Shown here one piece after another: positions 1 through 5,699 of a stretch of DNA of 6,833 nt (the stretch's first letter is position 1; every line of letters begins with the position of its first letter). A program made the translations under genes and the position numbers. A model generated the notes under the pieces. The model was not told the origin of the DNA. It saw only the letters and a list, made by a program, of their open reading frames with translations, and did not search any database. The stretch lies in assembly GCA_040880405.1 (NCBI GenBank), contig JBBDIM010000046.1:1-6833 (forward strand). The letters are read 5' to 3'. Source of the DNA: JBBDIM01 sp040880405. Its GTDB lineage: Bacteria; Planctomycetota; Planctomycetia; Pirellulales; Pirellulaceae.

Positions 1-92
1 GGCAATTGATGGTCGACGTCTTTCGGCAAATGCCGGAAGATTCCGAGGTGGTGGATGATTTTCGGCGGAAGTTGGCCGCGGCTCTTTATTAA
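1..92 (+). CDS. C-terminal end of an unidentified protein (5' part outside window)
   Basis: Reading from base 3, the frame is open for 29 codons and ends in TAA at 90-92. The end of the peptide reads EDSEVVDDFRRKLAAALY, a charged amphipathic stretch that looks like a normal C-terminal helix. The frame ends 10 bases before the stop of the convergent HAD gene, which is a typical tight tail-to-tail junction. The family cannot be told from 29 residues. The frame could be accidental, but an open frame ending exactly at the gene boundary, plus the ordinary amino-acid composition, favours a real gene. No intrinsic terminator is visible in the 10-base gap, so transcripts of the two convergent genes probably overlap. 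Confidence 0.6.
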   Translation, partial: QLMVDVFRQMPEDSEVVDDFRRKLAAALY

Positions 93-102
93 GCTTTCCC
101 TG

Positions 103-774
103 CTACAGCAACGCGTAAAGCGGGGCCGGATCGGAAAGGTCCTCGACCAAGACATCCGGCTCGTGGCTGGCAAGCTGGTCCAGATCAAACACCCCGGTGG
201 CAACCGCGACCACTTGGGCACCAATCGCCCGCGCACACAGGATGTCGTTGGGCGTATCGCCGATGACGATCATGTCCTGGGGCGGGACATCTCGGCCAAG
301 GTGATCGAGAGCCGCTTGGCGGGCCACCCTAGCCACGTCGTCGCGCTCGCGATGGATGTCTCCAAATCCACCGAAGGGAAAGTAATGATCGATCCCATAG
401 TGGCGCAATTTGATGTGGGCCCCTCGTTCGACGTTCCCCGTCAATAATCCCAGCGTGACATCGTCCCGTGGCTCCAAATCAGCCAAAATCGACTCAATGC
501 CGGCCAATACGCGCCCTTGGCGGATCGGGAGATTTTGGGTCAAACCTTGCAGGTAAAGTTCGCAGAACTGGTTCCAGTGCGCTTCGGTGAATTCTCGGTC
601 GTGGAGCTCAAACAGTTCATGGGTGATTCCACGGTCGGTCTTTCCACTCACGTGCAGGTGGACGGCCAATTCCTCCAGTTCAGCCACCTGCAGAAACGCC
701 GCGATCATGGCGTCTTTGCCCGACATGTGGGTATTGACCAAGGTACCGTCGATGTCAAATAGCAGAACTTTCAT
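103..774 (-). CDS. HAD-superfamily hydrolase, phosphoglycolate-phosphatase-like
   Basis: This 223-aa cytoplasmic protein has the full set of haloacid dehalogenase phosphatase motifs. Motif I is DIDGT at 7-11, with Asp7 as the expected nucleophile and Asp9 as acid/base. Motif II is LLTGN at 110-114. Lys122 is a candidate motif III lysine. Motif IV is GDTPND at 172-177, with Asp173 and Asp177 as likely Mg2+ ligands. The helical stretch between about 15 and 85 fits a C1-type cap, as in the Gph/PGP branch. Family members hydrolyse small phosphate esters such as 2-phosphoglycolate or nucleoside monophosphates, and the real substrate cannot be read from sequence. The ATG lies inside the upstream protease gene's stop (ATGA overlap, bases 771-774), with a weak GAGG 4 bases upstream, so translation is probably coupled to the protease. 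Length and motifs are complete. The family call is secure; calling it gph would be a guess. Confidence 0.93.
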   Translation of the reverse strand: MKVLLFDIDGTLVNTHMSGKDAMIAAFLQVAELEELAVHLHVSGKTDRGITHELFELHDREFTEAHWNQFCELYLQGLTQNLPIRQGRVLAGIESILADLEPRDDVTLGLLTGNVERGAHIKLRHYGIDHYFPFGGFGDIHRERDDVARVARQAALDHLGRDVPPQDMIVIGDTPNDILCARAIGAQVVAVATGVFDLDQLASHEPDVLVEDLSDPAPLYALL

Positions 775-1970
775 CGAGCCTCGGTTAGCGTTAGGGGAAT
801 CTCAAGTTCTTCTTGGCTCTCGGTCCCCAGTCCTCGGGTAATCTTGAGCGAAATCGTCGCGCCCACCTCATGCTTTGCGAGGGCGGTGAGCAGATCGCTA
901 TGGTTGTTGATCGCAGTTCCGGCGAGTTCAAGGATCACATCGCCGAACACGATGTCGTTATTTTCGTTGTAGAAGGTCGAGCGAAGCCCCGCCTTCTCGG
1001 CGGCGCTTCCTTCCATGACCTGACTGATCAGCACCCCGCGAATTCCGAGCCGCTGGCTGAGGGTGGGTGGTGCCACGGCAACCCCCAGATAGGGTCGTAA
1101 TACCTTGCCATGCCGCAAGATCTCGGTAACCACGGTGTTCACGGTATCAATCGGAATCGCGAACCCAATACCGGCGTACACGCCTGAAGGACTAATGATT
1201 GCCGTATTGACGCCAATAATCCGCCCACTACTGTCCAGCAGGGGGCCGCCCGAATTGCCGGGGTTAATCGCGGCATCGGTTTGAATCACGTCGTCGATTC
1301 GAAATCCTCCGCCAACCGGCAACGAACGACCTAAACCGCTAATCACGCCGGTAGTCAATGTTTGATCAAATCCGAATGGATTCCCGATGGCGAACACCTT
1401 TTGTCCGACTTGCAGGTCGTCGGAAGTTCCCACCATAATCGGCCGCAGGCGATCCGCTGCGCGATCGGTAATCTTCAGCACCGCGAGGTCGTTTTCCGGC
1501 GAACTCCCGAGAATGACCGCCTCGTGAGAGGAGGCGTCGGCAAAGGTGATCAGGGTTCGACCTTGCTGATGGTCCACACTCTTGATCACGTGGTAATTGG
1601 TGACAATATGGCCGTCGGTATCCCAGACGAACCCGCTCCCCTCGCCACTGCGGATTTCATCCACCACGGGGCTACCAAAAACCTGTTGTCGCTGGGAGGT
1701 GGTGATGTAGACCACGGAATCGGCGACATTTTCGAATAGTTCGATCGTCCCCTTTTCATCCTCGGCTAGGTCGCCGCGGGGAGTCACCGATCTCGGTTGG
1801 GCATCCGGATTGGTGAGTGCGCCTTTGGGCGCGGTGGTCAGATAGCTGATAAACCAGGCAACCAAAACCGCTGCCAATAGGCAGAACAGAAACAACCGCA
1901 AGAACGCCATCGTTTGGCGGTCTCGCGCGGTGGGTTGATCTGGCGACGCCGAGTGTGGGTATTGATCCAC
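771..1970 (-). CDS. HtrA/Deg-family (S1C) serine protease, membrane-anchored, single PDZ domain
   Basis: This 399-aa protease degrades or senses misfolded proteins on the outer face of the cytoplasmic membrane. A short N-terminal tail is followed by a hydrophobic segment at about 23-45 that should act as an uncleaved anchor. A Pro/Gly-containing linker leads to a trypsin-like domain at about 75-280. The catalytic triad is visible: His127 (TNYHVI), Asp161 (ENDLAVL) and Ser240 (NPGNSGGP). One PDZ domain spans about 285-385. One PDZ plus a membrane anchor resembles DegS or cyanobacterial/plant Deg1 types more than two-PDZ DegP. The start is GTG at 1970: a GGAGGA sits 6 bases upstream, and the reading gives the expected anchor. 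The stop overlaps the HAD phosphatase start, so the two form an operon. The tRNA gene upstream is separated by a terminator, so the protease should have its own promoter, which I could not pick out in the 60-base gap. Family call secure; choice among htrA, degQ and degS is not. Confidence 0.96.
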   Translation of the reverse strand: MDQYPHSASPDQPTARDRQTMAFLRLFLFCLLAAVLVAWFISYLTTAPKGALTNPDAQPRSVTPRGDLAEDEKGTIELFENVADSVVYITTSQRQQVFGSPVVDEIRSGEGSGFVWDTDGHIVTNYHVIKSVDHQQGRTLITFADASSHEAVILGSSPENDLAVLKITDRAADRLRPIMVGTSDDLQVGQKVFAIGNPFGFDQTLTTGVISGLGRSLPVGGGFRIDDVIQTDAAINPGNSGGPLLDSSGRIIGVNTAIISPSGVYAGIGFAIPIDTVNTVVTEILRHGKVLRPYLGVAVAPPTLSQRLGIRGVLISQVMEGSAAEKAGLRSTFYNENNDIVFGDVILELAGTAINNHSDLLTALAKHEVGATISLKITRGLGTESQEELEIPLTLTEAR

Positions 1971-1976
1971 TACGAT

Positions 1977-1982
1977 TCCTCC
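1977..1982 (-). promoter_or_regulatory. Strong ribosome binding site for the HtrA-like protease
   Basis: The minus strand reads GGAGGA followed by 6 bases and then GTG at 1970-1968. This near-ideal Shine-Dalgarno supports the unusual GTG as the true start. Confidence 0.8.
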
Positions 1983-2029
1983 ATCGGTCGCGATCGATCC
2001 CCGAGCGGGAATCTCTATTCGCCGCGCAA

Positions 2030-2053
2030 GGAAAAGGCCCGAGAAAACGGGCC
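2030..2053 (-). terminator. Intrinsic terminator of the tRNA-Gln transcript
   Basis: On the minus strand a perfect 6-bp GC-rich stem (GGCCCG/CGGGCC, 2048-2053 with 2036-2041) encloses a 6-base loop and is followed by TTTTCC. It begins 8 bases after the tRNA 3' end and lies between the tRNA and the protease gene. This fits a short Rho-independent terminator that separates the two units. The T-run is only four bases long, so some read-through into the protease gene is possible. Confidence 0.75.
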
Positions 2054-2060
2054 AGGGAAG

Positions 2061-2131
2061 CTGGGGAACTAGGATTTGAACCTAGACTAACAGAGTCAGA
2101 GTCTGTGGTGCTACCGTTACACTATTCCCCA
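2061..2131 (-). tRNA. tRNA-Gln, anticodon CTG
   Basis: The 71-nt cloverleaf folds completely. The 7-bp acceptor stem pairs TGGGGAA (2131-2125) with TTCCCCA (2068-2062), including the U1-A72 pair typical of bacterial tRNA-Gln. The D arm is GTGT-AACGGTA-GCAC, with the conserved GG in the loop. The 5-bp anticodon stem ACAGA/TCTGT carries loop CTCTGAC, so the anticodon is CTG, which reads CAG codons. The variable region is 4 nt, and the T arm is CTAGG-TTCAAAT-CCTAG. The discriminator base is G73 (position 2061), a known glutamine identity base in E. coli. The 3' CCA is not encoded (the next bases are CTT), so a CCA-adding enzyme must add it. In many bacteria outside the gamma-proteobacteria this tRNA is first charged with Glu and then amidated by GatCAB; the sequence does not show which route is used here. 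Confidence 0.97.
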
Positions 2132-2144
2132 AGGGAAGGTTCAT

Positions 2145-2173
2145 AGATTAGGCCCTAAGTTCCCGTTCGTCAA
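2145..2173 (-). promoter_or_regulatory. Sigma-70-type promoter of tRNA-Gln
   Basis: On the minus strand TTGACG (2173-2168; 5 of 6 matches to the -35 consensus) is followed by exactly 17 bases and TAATCT (2150-2145; a weak -10 with 3 of 6 matches). The expected start falls about 7 bases further on, near 2138, leaving a leader of only about 7 bases before the mature tRNA 5' end at 2131. The good -35, exact spacing and location support the call; the weak -10 limits it. Confidence 0.6.
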
Positions 2174-2232
2174 GGTATTCTCCTGAGAGAAAGCTGGCCA
2201 GCCCATCCAGGCACTGCTAAACTGAGCACTAC

Positions 2233-2250
2233 CTCACTGGCACCAGTGAG
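2233..2250. promoter_or_regulatory. 18-bp perfect palindrome, candidate operator
   Basis: CTCACTGG-CA-CCAGTGAG is an exact inverted repeat with 8-bp arms and a 2-bp centre. It lies 117 bp before the phosphatase ATG and 60 bp behind the tRNA -35 box. Its size and symmetry fit a dimeric repressor or activator site. A terminator role is unlikely, because no T-run follows on either strand. No known regulator consensus is recognised. Confidence 0.35.
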
Positions 2251-2366
2251 CCCCCGCCACGTTCCTACCAACAGCCAAAATCTCGGGGGCCAAGGGGCAG
2301 TCTTGGAGGGATTGCCTGGGAGGATTTGATCGTGGTGACATTCGTCAAACCGCTGGAGCGACCTTC

Positions 2367-4094
2367 ATGAGCAGCTATTTGGTTGTCTTAAACGGCCCTG
2401 ATGTCGGGAGTCGGATTCCCTTAACCGGGGACAAGTACGTCCTGGGCCGGCACCCGGATTGCGATATCGTCGTGGAGGTCGGGGCGGTTAGTCGGTACCA
2501 TGCCCAGATTGTGAAGCAGGCGGGAGAATATGTGGCCGAGGACTTGGGGAGTCGCAACGGCACATTCATTAACGACATTCAGATCCATGCCGCCAAAGTT
2601 CTCTCCAGCGGCGACTCCATCCGGGTGTGCGATATCACCTTCGAATTCCACCACGACTCGGTAGTCCACAACTCCATTGATGCCCCACCCAATCGAGGCG
2701 CTTCCTCGGTCAGCGATACCGTTCCCCGGCAGCTAAAGGAGCCTTCCGCGTTCGGAACGATCTTAGTGGACGACTACGGCGACTCCTCCAAGATCATGTC
2801 CAAGTTGGAGGTCTCGTCTCAGGCGGGGGGCACGCATCTTTCCTCCAGCCCGGAAGTCAAGCTGAACGCGCTTCTCCAGATCACTCGGCACTTAGCCGGG
2901 ACCCTCTCTCTGGATGAGGTGTTGCCGAAGGTGCTGGATGGGTTGTTTAAAATATTTCTCCAGGCGGATCGCGGATTCATCATCCTGTTGGATGAAAAGG
3001 GAAATCCGATTCCCCGCTGGTCGAAAGCCCGACGCGAGGGGGACGATGAAGTTCGGATCAGCCGGACTATTGTGAGCCACGTGCTGCGGACCCGAGAGGT
3101 GATTCTCTCGGCCGACGCGGCGGCCGATTCGCGGTTTGAGATGAGCCAAAGCATCACCGATTTCAAAATTCGCTCGATCATGTGCGCGCCGTTGGTCGAT
3201 GCCCAGGAAAACGCGATTGGCGTGCTGCAAATCGATACCGTCGATCAACGGAAACGTTTTCAGCAGGAAGACCTTGAGGTCTTAGCGAGTGTCGCCTTGC
3301 AGGCCGCCAATTCAATTGAACGCGCCCAACTGCATGAAGCCGCCATCAAGCAAGCCCTCGTGGAGCGGGAACTCACCGCAGCCCATCAAGTCCAGATCGG
3401 GTTTTTGCCTTCCACCACACCTCAATTTCCCGGGTACGAGTTTTTTCATTACTACAAGGCAGCCCACACGATCGGTGGAGACTATTACGACTACATTCCG
3501 CTCTCCGATGGTCGAGTGGCGGTGCTCGTTGGGGATGTCGTGGGGCATGGGATCGCCGCCTCGTTGATGATGGCCAAGCTATCGGCCGAGGCTCGGTATG
3601 GGCTCGCTTCAATCCACGATCCCAAAGCGGCGATCGAGACGCTCAACAATAACTTTTGCCGAGCGATCCCCGGCGACAAGTTTGTCACCTTGGGCATTCA
3701 TATTCTCGATCCACAAACCCACCAAATCGTCATGCTCAACGCGGGGCATAATCCGCCCCTCTTGCGGCATGTCGACGGCCGAATCGAGTCGCTTGCGGAA
3801 GAAGAAATCGGCCTGCCGATCGGTATCATGGAAGATGCGGACTACGACATCGCCACCATTGAGCTTCAACCGGGACAAACCATCCTGATGTACACCGATG
3901 GCATCAACGAAGCGATGAACGCGGCCGGAGATCAATTCGGAATGGAGCGGCTCTATCAGCGCATGGCACGCCCCTTCACCTCAATTGAGTCCCTAGGGGA
4001 AGGGATCATCAATGATTGCCACCAGTTTATGGGAACCAGTCCGCCGTACGACGACATGTGTATGGTCGCCTATCGTCGGCAGGCGGAGGCATAG
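2367..4094 (+). CDS. FHA-GAF-SpoIIE/PP2C serine/threonine phosphatase (RsbU-type output)
   Basis: This 575-aa soluble signalling protein has three domains. The N-terminal FHA domain (about 1-95) shows GR at 27-28, the SRxH motif at 42-45 and GSRNGTFIN at 61-69, the usual phosphothreonine-binding signature. A Ser/Thr-rich linker (about 100-160) leads to a GAF sensor domain (about 166-318), then a short helical, probably coiled-coil connector (about 318-345). The C-terminal SpoIIE-type PP2C domain (about 346-570) has metal-binding aspartates in GGDYYD (370-375), VGDVVGHG (388-395), YTDG (509-512) and YDDM (561-564), so it looks catalytically intact. Relatives dephosphorylate anti-sigma-factor antagonists or similar targets. 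Here FHA may dock a phosphorylated kinase or substrate, and GAF may sense a small ligand or redox state; both are inference. The start is supported by GGAG 8 bases upstream and by FHA beginning at once. No kinase, anti-sigma or STAS partner lies nearby, so it appears to be an orphan transcription unit. Confidence 0.95.
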   Translation: MSSYLVVLNGPDVGSRIPLTGDKYVLGRHPDCDIVVEVGAVSRYHAQIVKQAGEYVAEDLGSRNGTFINDIQIHAAKVLSSGDSIRVCDITFEFHHDSVVHNSIDAPPNRGASSVSDTVPRQLKEPSAFGTILVDDYGDSSKIMSKLEVSSQAGGTHLSSSPEVKLNALLQITRHLAGTLSLDEVLPKVLDGLFKIFLQADRGFIILLDEKGNPIPRWSKARREGDDEVRISRTIVSHVLRTREVILSADAAADSRFEMSQSITDFKIRSIMCAPLVDAQENAIGVLQIDTVDQRKRFQQEDLEVLASVALQAANSIERAQLHEAAIKQALVERELTAAHQVQIGFLPSTTPQFPGYEFFHYYKAAHTIGGDYYDYIPLSDGRVAVLVGDVVGHGIAASLMMAKLSAEARYGLASIHDPKAAIETLNNNFCRAIPGDKFVTLGIHILDPQTHQIVMLNAGHNPPLLRHVDGRIESLAEEEIGLPIGIMEDADYDIATIELQPGQTILMYTDGINEAMNAAGDQFGMERLYQRMARPFTSIESLGEGIINDCHQFMGTSPPYDDMCMVAYRRQAEA

Positions 4095-4140
4095 TGAAGC
4101 GTCCAGTTAGAGTTTACGCGTAGCGGTGGTTGCTGGGTGC

Positions 4141-4168
4141 CATGCCCACGCCCTCCAACGTGGGCATG
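4141..4168. repeat. Left REP-like hairpin unit
   Basis: This perfect 10-bp GC-rich stem with an 8-base loop (ccctccaa) starts 47 bases after the phosphatase stop codon. The next plus-strand bases (agaagtg) contain no T-run, so it could protect or stabilise the 3' end of the phosphatase mRNA but is not a classical intrinsic terminator. Confidence 0.8.
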
Positions 4169-4292
4169 AGAAGTGCGAGATGATCCTGCCTCTTTCGGAG
4201 AGTCCGGACGCAGGTTCGGGGGCCATTAGCGGCTCGCCTAGTGCGCGAGAACTACCAAGTGAGTCAGTTAACCGAGGGTTAGGGGGCGGCCG

Positions 4293-4325
4293 TTCCACTG
4301 GTCGTTCATCGAGTTACCGGTGGAA
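4293..4325. repeat. Imperfect internal hairpin in the element's spacer
   Basis: TTCCACTGGT (4293-4302) pairs with ACCGGTGGAA (4316-4325) over 10 bp with one G-T type mismatch and a 13-base loop. It is distinct in sequence from the terminal hairpins. A smaller CTCGC/GCGAG pair lies at 4233-4249. The spacer is therefore hairpin-rich as a nucleic acid, without coding signs. Confidence 0.5.
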
Positions 4326-4337
4326 AACCAACCCGCC

Positions 4338-4370
4338 AAAACATGCCCACGCTTTCCGGGCGTGGGCATG
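4338..4370 (-). terminator. Right REP-like hairpin, possible terminator of the DUF1080 gene
   Basis: Read on the minus strand, a perfect 11-bp GC-rich stem (4370-4360 with 4352-4342) with a 7-base loop is followed directly by TTTTGG. It lies 67 bases beyond the stop codon of the DUF1080 gene. A strong stem plus a short T-run could serve as an intrinsic terminator, so the repeat may have been recruited for this use. Confidence 0.45.
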
Positions 4371-4436
4371 GCACCCGATGGCCTGTTCGGCGAGTGGAAC
4401 CCGTAATCCGTAATCTCTGATTGGACGGGCCACCCC

Positions 4437-5486
4437 TTAAAACGCGATACAAGACGCGGGCGCTGGGGTAGCGGCATAGCGAGCTCCCAGCGGCTCAATC
4501 CAGATGTTGCGGAATACGACCGGATTGCCATGGTCCTGAAACAGGGTGGGCAGCGGCTCGGCCCCTTCAGGTTTGCCGGCACCGGTTTTGTTGGGTAACG
4601 CGAAGTTATCGTGTACCTTGATCCCGTTATGAAGGACCGTGATCCGCGCCTGGGCGATTCGATTCCCCTGGTCGTCGAACCGGGCCGCGGTGAAGTAAAT
4701 ATCGTAGGTTTGCCAGCGAAGCGGCGGAAAACCCATATTCACGTTCGGAGGCTGCGTCCGGTACATCGAGGCCCCGTCATTAAACTGGGGACGAAGACCG
4801 AACGAGTCCAAAATCTGGACTTCGTATCTTCGTTGGATGTAGACACCGCTATTGGCACGGGCTTGGCTACGTGCATACGGCATGTAAGGAAGCCTAAACT
4901 CCATGTGCATGCGAAAATCCTCAACCGGCTCCGCGGTGGTTGGGCCAACCATCAGGTAGCCCTCCTCATTGATCTTCGCGTTCTTTAGGTTTTCCGGTGT
5001 ACCGCCATCGAACAGCACCGTGGCCAGCGGGCCTGGCGGCAAACCTTCGGTAGCGCTGCGCCGCTCGACTTTTGAGAGAGACCCCAGGGAGATTCCCTCC
5101 GAATTCACCACTGCCGCGTTGTCGGCGTGGAGGGTGATTTGGTATTGGCCAGCACTGAGGATCGCCCGATTTCCTTCCCGGCGGCCCTCAAGTTCTAGGA
5201 GTTCCCGCTCGTTCCAACCGCTGCCGGGAAGTCCTCCCCGCATTTGCGTGGCAATCAACTTGCCATCCCCTTGGGCCACCACCTGCAGTCCGGTTCGTTC
5301 GAGCTGACCGTGTGGCAGGCGGAGTGTCCCGAGGTACTCACCCTGAAACGCGAAATCGTCATCCGCTTCGGCCGGGTTGGTGATCGCGAATTTGCGGGGA
5401 TTATCCGGAGCCGCGAAAGTGGAGGTCGCGCAGCAAAGAATGAAACCGAAAGCAAGTGACCAGGCAAGTGAGCTGAGGCGGGGCAT
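4437..5486 (-). CDS. Secreted DUF1080 protein (3-keto-disaccharide hydrolase family, PF06439)
   Basis: The chosen start at 5486 gives 349 aa. It has GGAG 7 bases upstream and opens directly with a signal peptide: MPR, a hydrophobic core at about 5-22, and likely signal peptidase I cleavage after FAA (24-26). No proper lipobox is visible. The frame extends 30 codons further to an ATG at 5576, but that ATG has no ribosome binding site and would bury the signal. The mature protein has an N-terminal beta-rich region (about 40-145), then the DUF1080 domain (about 155-335). That domain shows the hallmark stretch NSGVYIQRRYEVQILDSFG (212-230) and the closing FQDHGNPVVFRNIWIEPLG (316-334). The fold is concanavalin-A/lectin-like. 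Some members hydrolyse 3-keto-glycosides; many planctomycete paralogues are untested, so activity on an oxidised sugar is only inferred. It is a monocistronic unit. A weak promoter-like pair (TTGTCG at 5567-5562, 17 bases, TCAGAT at 5544-5539) lies upstream. Confidence 0.9.
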   Translation of the reverse strand: MPRLSSLAWSLAFGFILCCATSTFAAPDNPRKFAITNPAEADDDFAFQGEYLGTLRLPHGQLERTGLQVVAQGDGKLIATQMRGGLPGSGWNERELLELEGRREGNRAILSAGQYQITLHADNAAVVNSEGISLGSLSKVERRSATEGLPPGPLATVLFDGGTPENLKNAKINEEGYLMVGPTTAEPVEDFRMHMEFRLPYMPYARSQARANSGVYIQRRYEVQILDSFGLRPQFNDGASMYRTQPPNVNMGFPPLRWQTYDIYFTAARFDDQGNRIAQARITVLHNGIKVHDNFALPNKTGAGKPEGAEPLPTLFQDHGNPVVFRNIWIEPLGARYAATPAPASCIAF

Positions 5487-5699
5487 AGCAAAACTCCAAT
5501 CACGGCAGTTCAAGCGGATGGGACGAGCGGGGAGAGCGATCTGAGCCATGATCAATGAAGTCGACAATAATCCCATGGCAAACGCAACGCGGAACGATAA
5601 CGGATGATGCGAATTTGAAACAGTTGTAACGATTAAACAGTTTGTCTCGACCCGAAATCGAATTCAATAGTATCGCGAATTGTTTTCTTAGGAATCGCG
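5487..5699. other. Upstream region of the DUF1080 gene
   Basis: Together with the terminator and trailer of the lipoprotein gene this is a 311-bp stretch without a gene. Bases 5487-5576 are an in-frame extension of the DUF1080 reading frame that I judge to be untranslated leader. Bases about 5610-5700 are AT-rich and contain the octamer AACTGTTT twice on the minus strand (5642-5635 and 5625-5618), spaced 17 bases start to start. A TTTAAT (5637-5632), a possible -10 box, overlaps one copy, but no matching -35 is seen. Confidence 0.4.
5494..5497 (-). promoter_or_regulatory. Ribosome binding site that decides the DUF1080 gene start
   Basis: GGAG followed by 7 bases and ATG (5486-5484) on the minus strand. 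The alternative ATG at 5576-5574 is preceded by GTTGCGTTTGCC, with no Shine-Dalgarno match. This site together with the signal peptide fixes the start at 5486. Confidence 0.75.

Larger units (their letters stand above)
2132..2366. other. Divergent intergenic region between tRNA-Gln and the FHA-GAF phosphatase gene
   Basis: These 235 bases hold the tRNA promoter on the minus strand and must also hold the promoter of the phosphatase gene on the plus strand. I see no convincing -35/-10 pair for the latter. The region contains an 18-bp perfect palindrome (2233-2250), a 10-bp palindrome GCTGGCCAGC (2193-2202), and a small hairpin TTCTC-ctga-GAGAA (2178-2191). No open frame worth calling is present. 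A GGAG at 2355-2358, 8 bases before the ATG, is the likely ribosome binding site for the downstream gene. Confidence 0.5.
4135..4376. repeat. REPIN/MITE-like element with 19-bp perfect terminal inverted repeats
   Basis: The left end GGGTGCCATGCCCACGCCC (4135-4153) is the exact reverse complement of 4358-4376. Similarity continues inwards, so each end is a 34/35-nt unit that is also internally self-complementary. The left unit folds as CATGCCCACG/CGTGGGCATG (4141-4150 with 4159-4168, loop 8). The right unit folds as CATGCCCACGC/GCGTGGGCATG (4342-4352 with 4360-4370, loop 7). Two such hairpins in inverted orientation around a spacer is the organisation described for REP doublets (REPINs), which RAYT transposases mobilise; MITEs with terminal inverted repeats look similar. 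No transposase is present and no obvious target-site duplication flanks it. The position between convergent genes is typical of such elements. Whether it recurs in the genome cannot be seen from one window. Confidence 0.8.
4095..4436. other. Convergent intergenic region filled by an inverted-repeat element
   Basis: This 342-bp gap lies between two genes that end facing each other. Most of it is the 242-bp repeat element at 4135-4376. About 40 bases after the phosphatase stop and about 60 bases after the DUF1080 stop are left outside the element and show nothing recognisable. An open frame on the plus strand crosses the region but has no domain, no signal and no good ribosome binding site, so I do not call a gene here. 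Confidence 0.7.

Noticed and set aside
1955..2146. A 63-codon plus-strand frame covering the tRNA region
   Set aside because: It crosses the tRNA gene and its terminator on the opposite strand; the tRNA fold explains the sequence.
2193..2202. 10-bp palindrome GCTGGCCAGC as an operator
   Set aside because: It is short and GC-rich enough to occur by chance, has no second copy, and does not overlap a promoter box.
2322..2346. TTTGA...TCAAA arms just before the phosphatase gene as a regulatory inverted repeat
   Set aside because: The arms are only 5 bp with a long unpaired centre, so there is little beyond chance.
4135..4376. Reading the two similar hairpins as a CRISPR array
   Set aside because: There are only two units, in inverted rather than direct orientation, with a 170-base gap and no cas genes.
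4126..4413. A 95-codon open frame on the plus strand across the intergenic repeat element
   Set aside because: It runs through both hairpins, has no recognisable domain and no good ribosome binding site; the sequence is explained by inverted repeats.
5487..5576. A 30-codon N-terminal extension of the DUF1080 protein starting at ATG 5576
   Set aside because: No Shine-Dalgarno precedes it, it would bury a clear signal peptide, and the internal ATG at 5486 has a well-placed GGAG.
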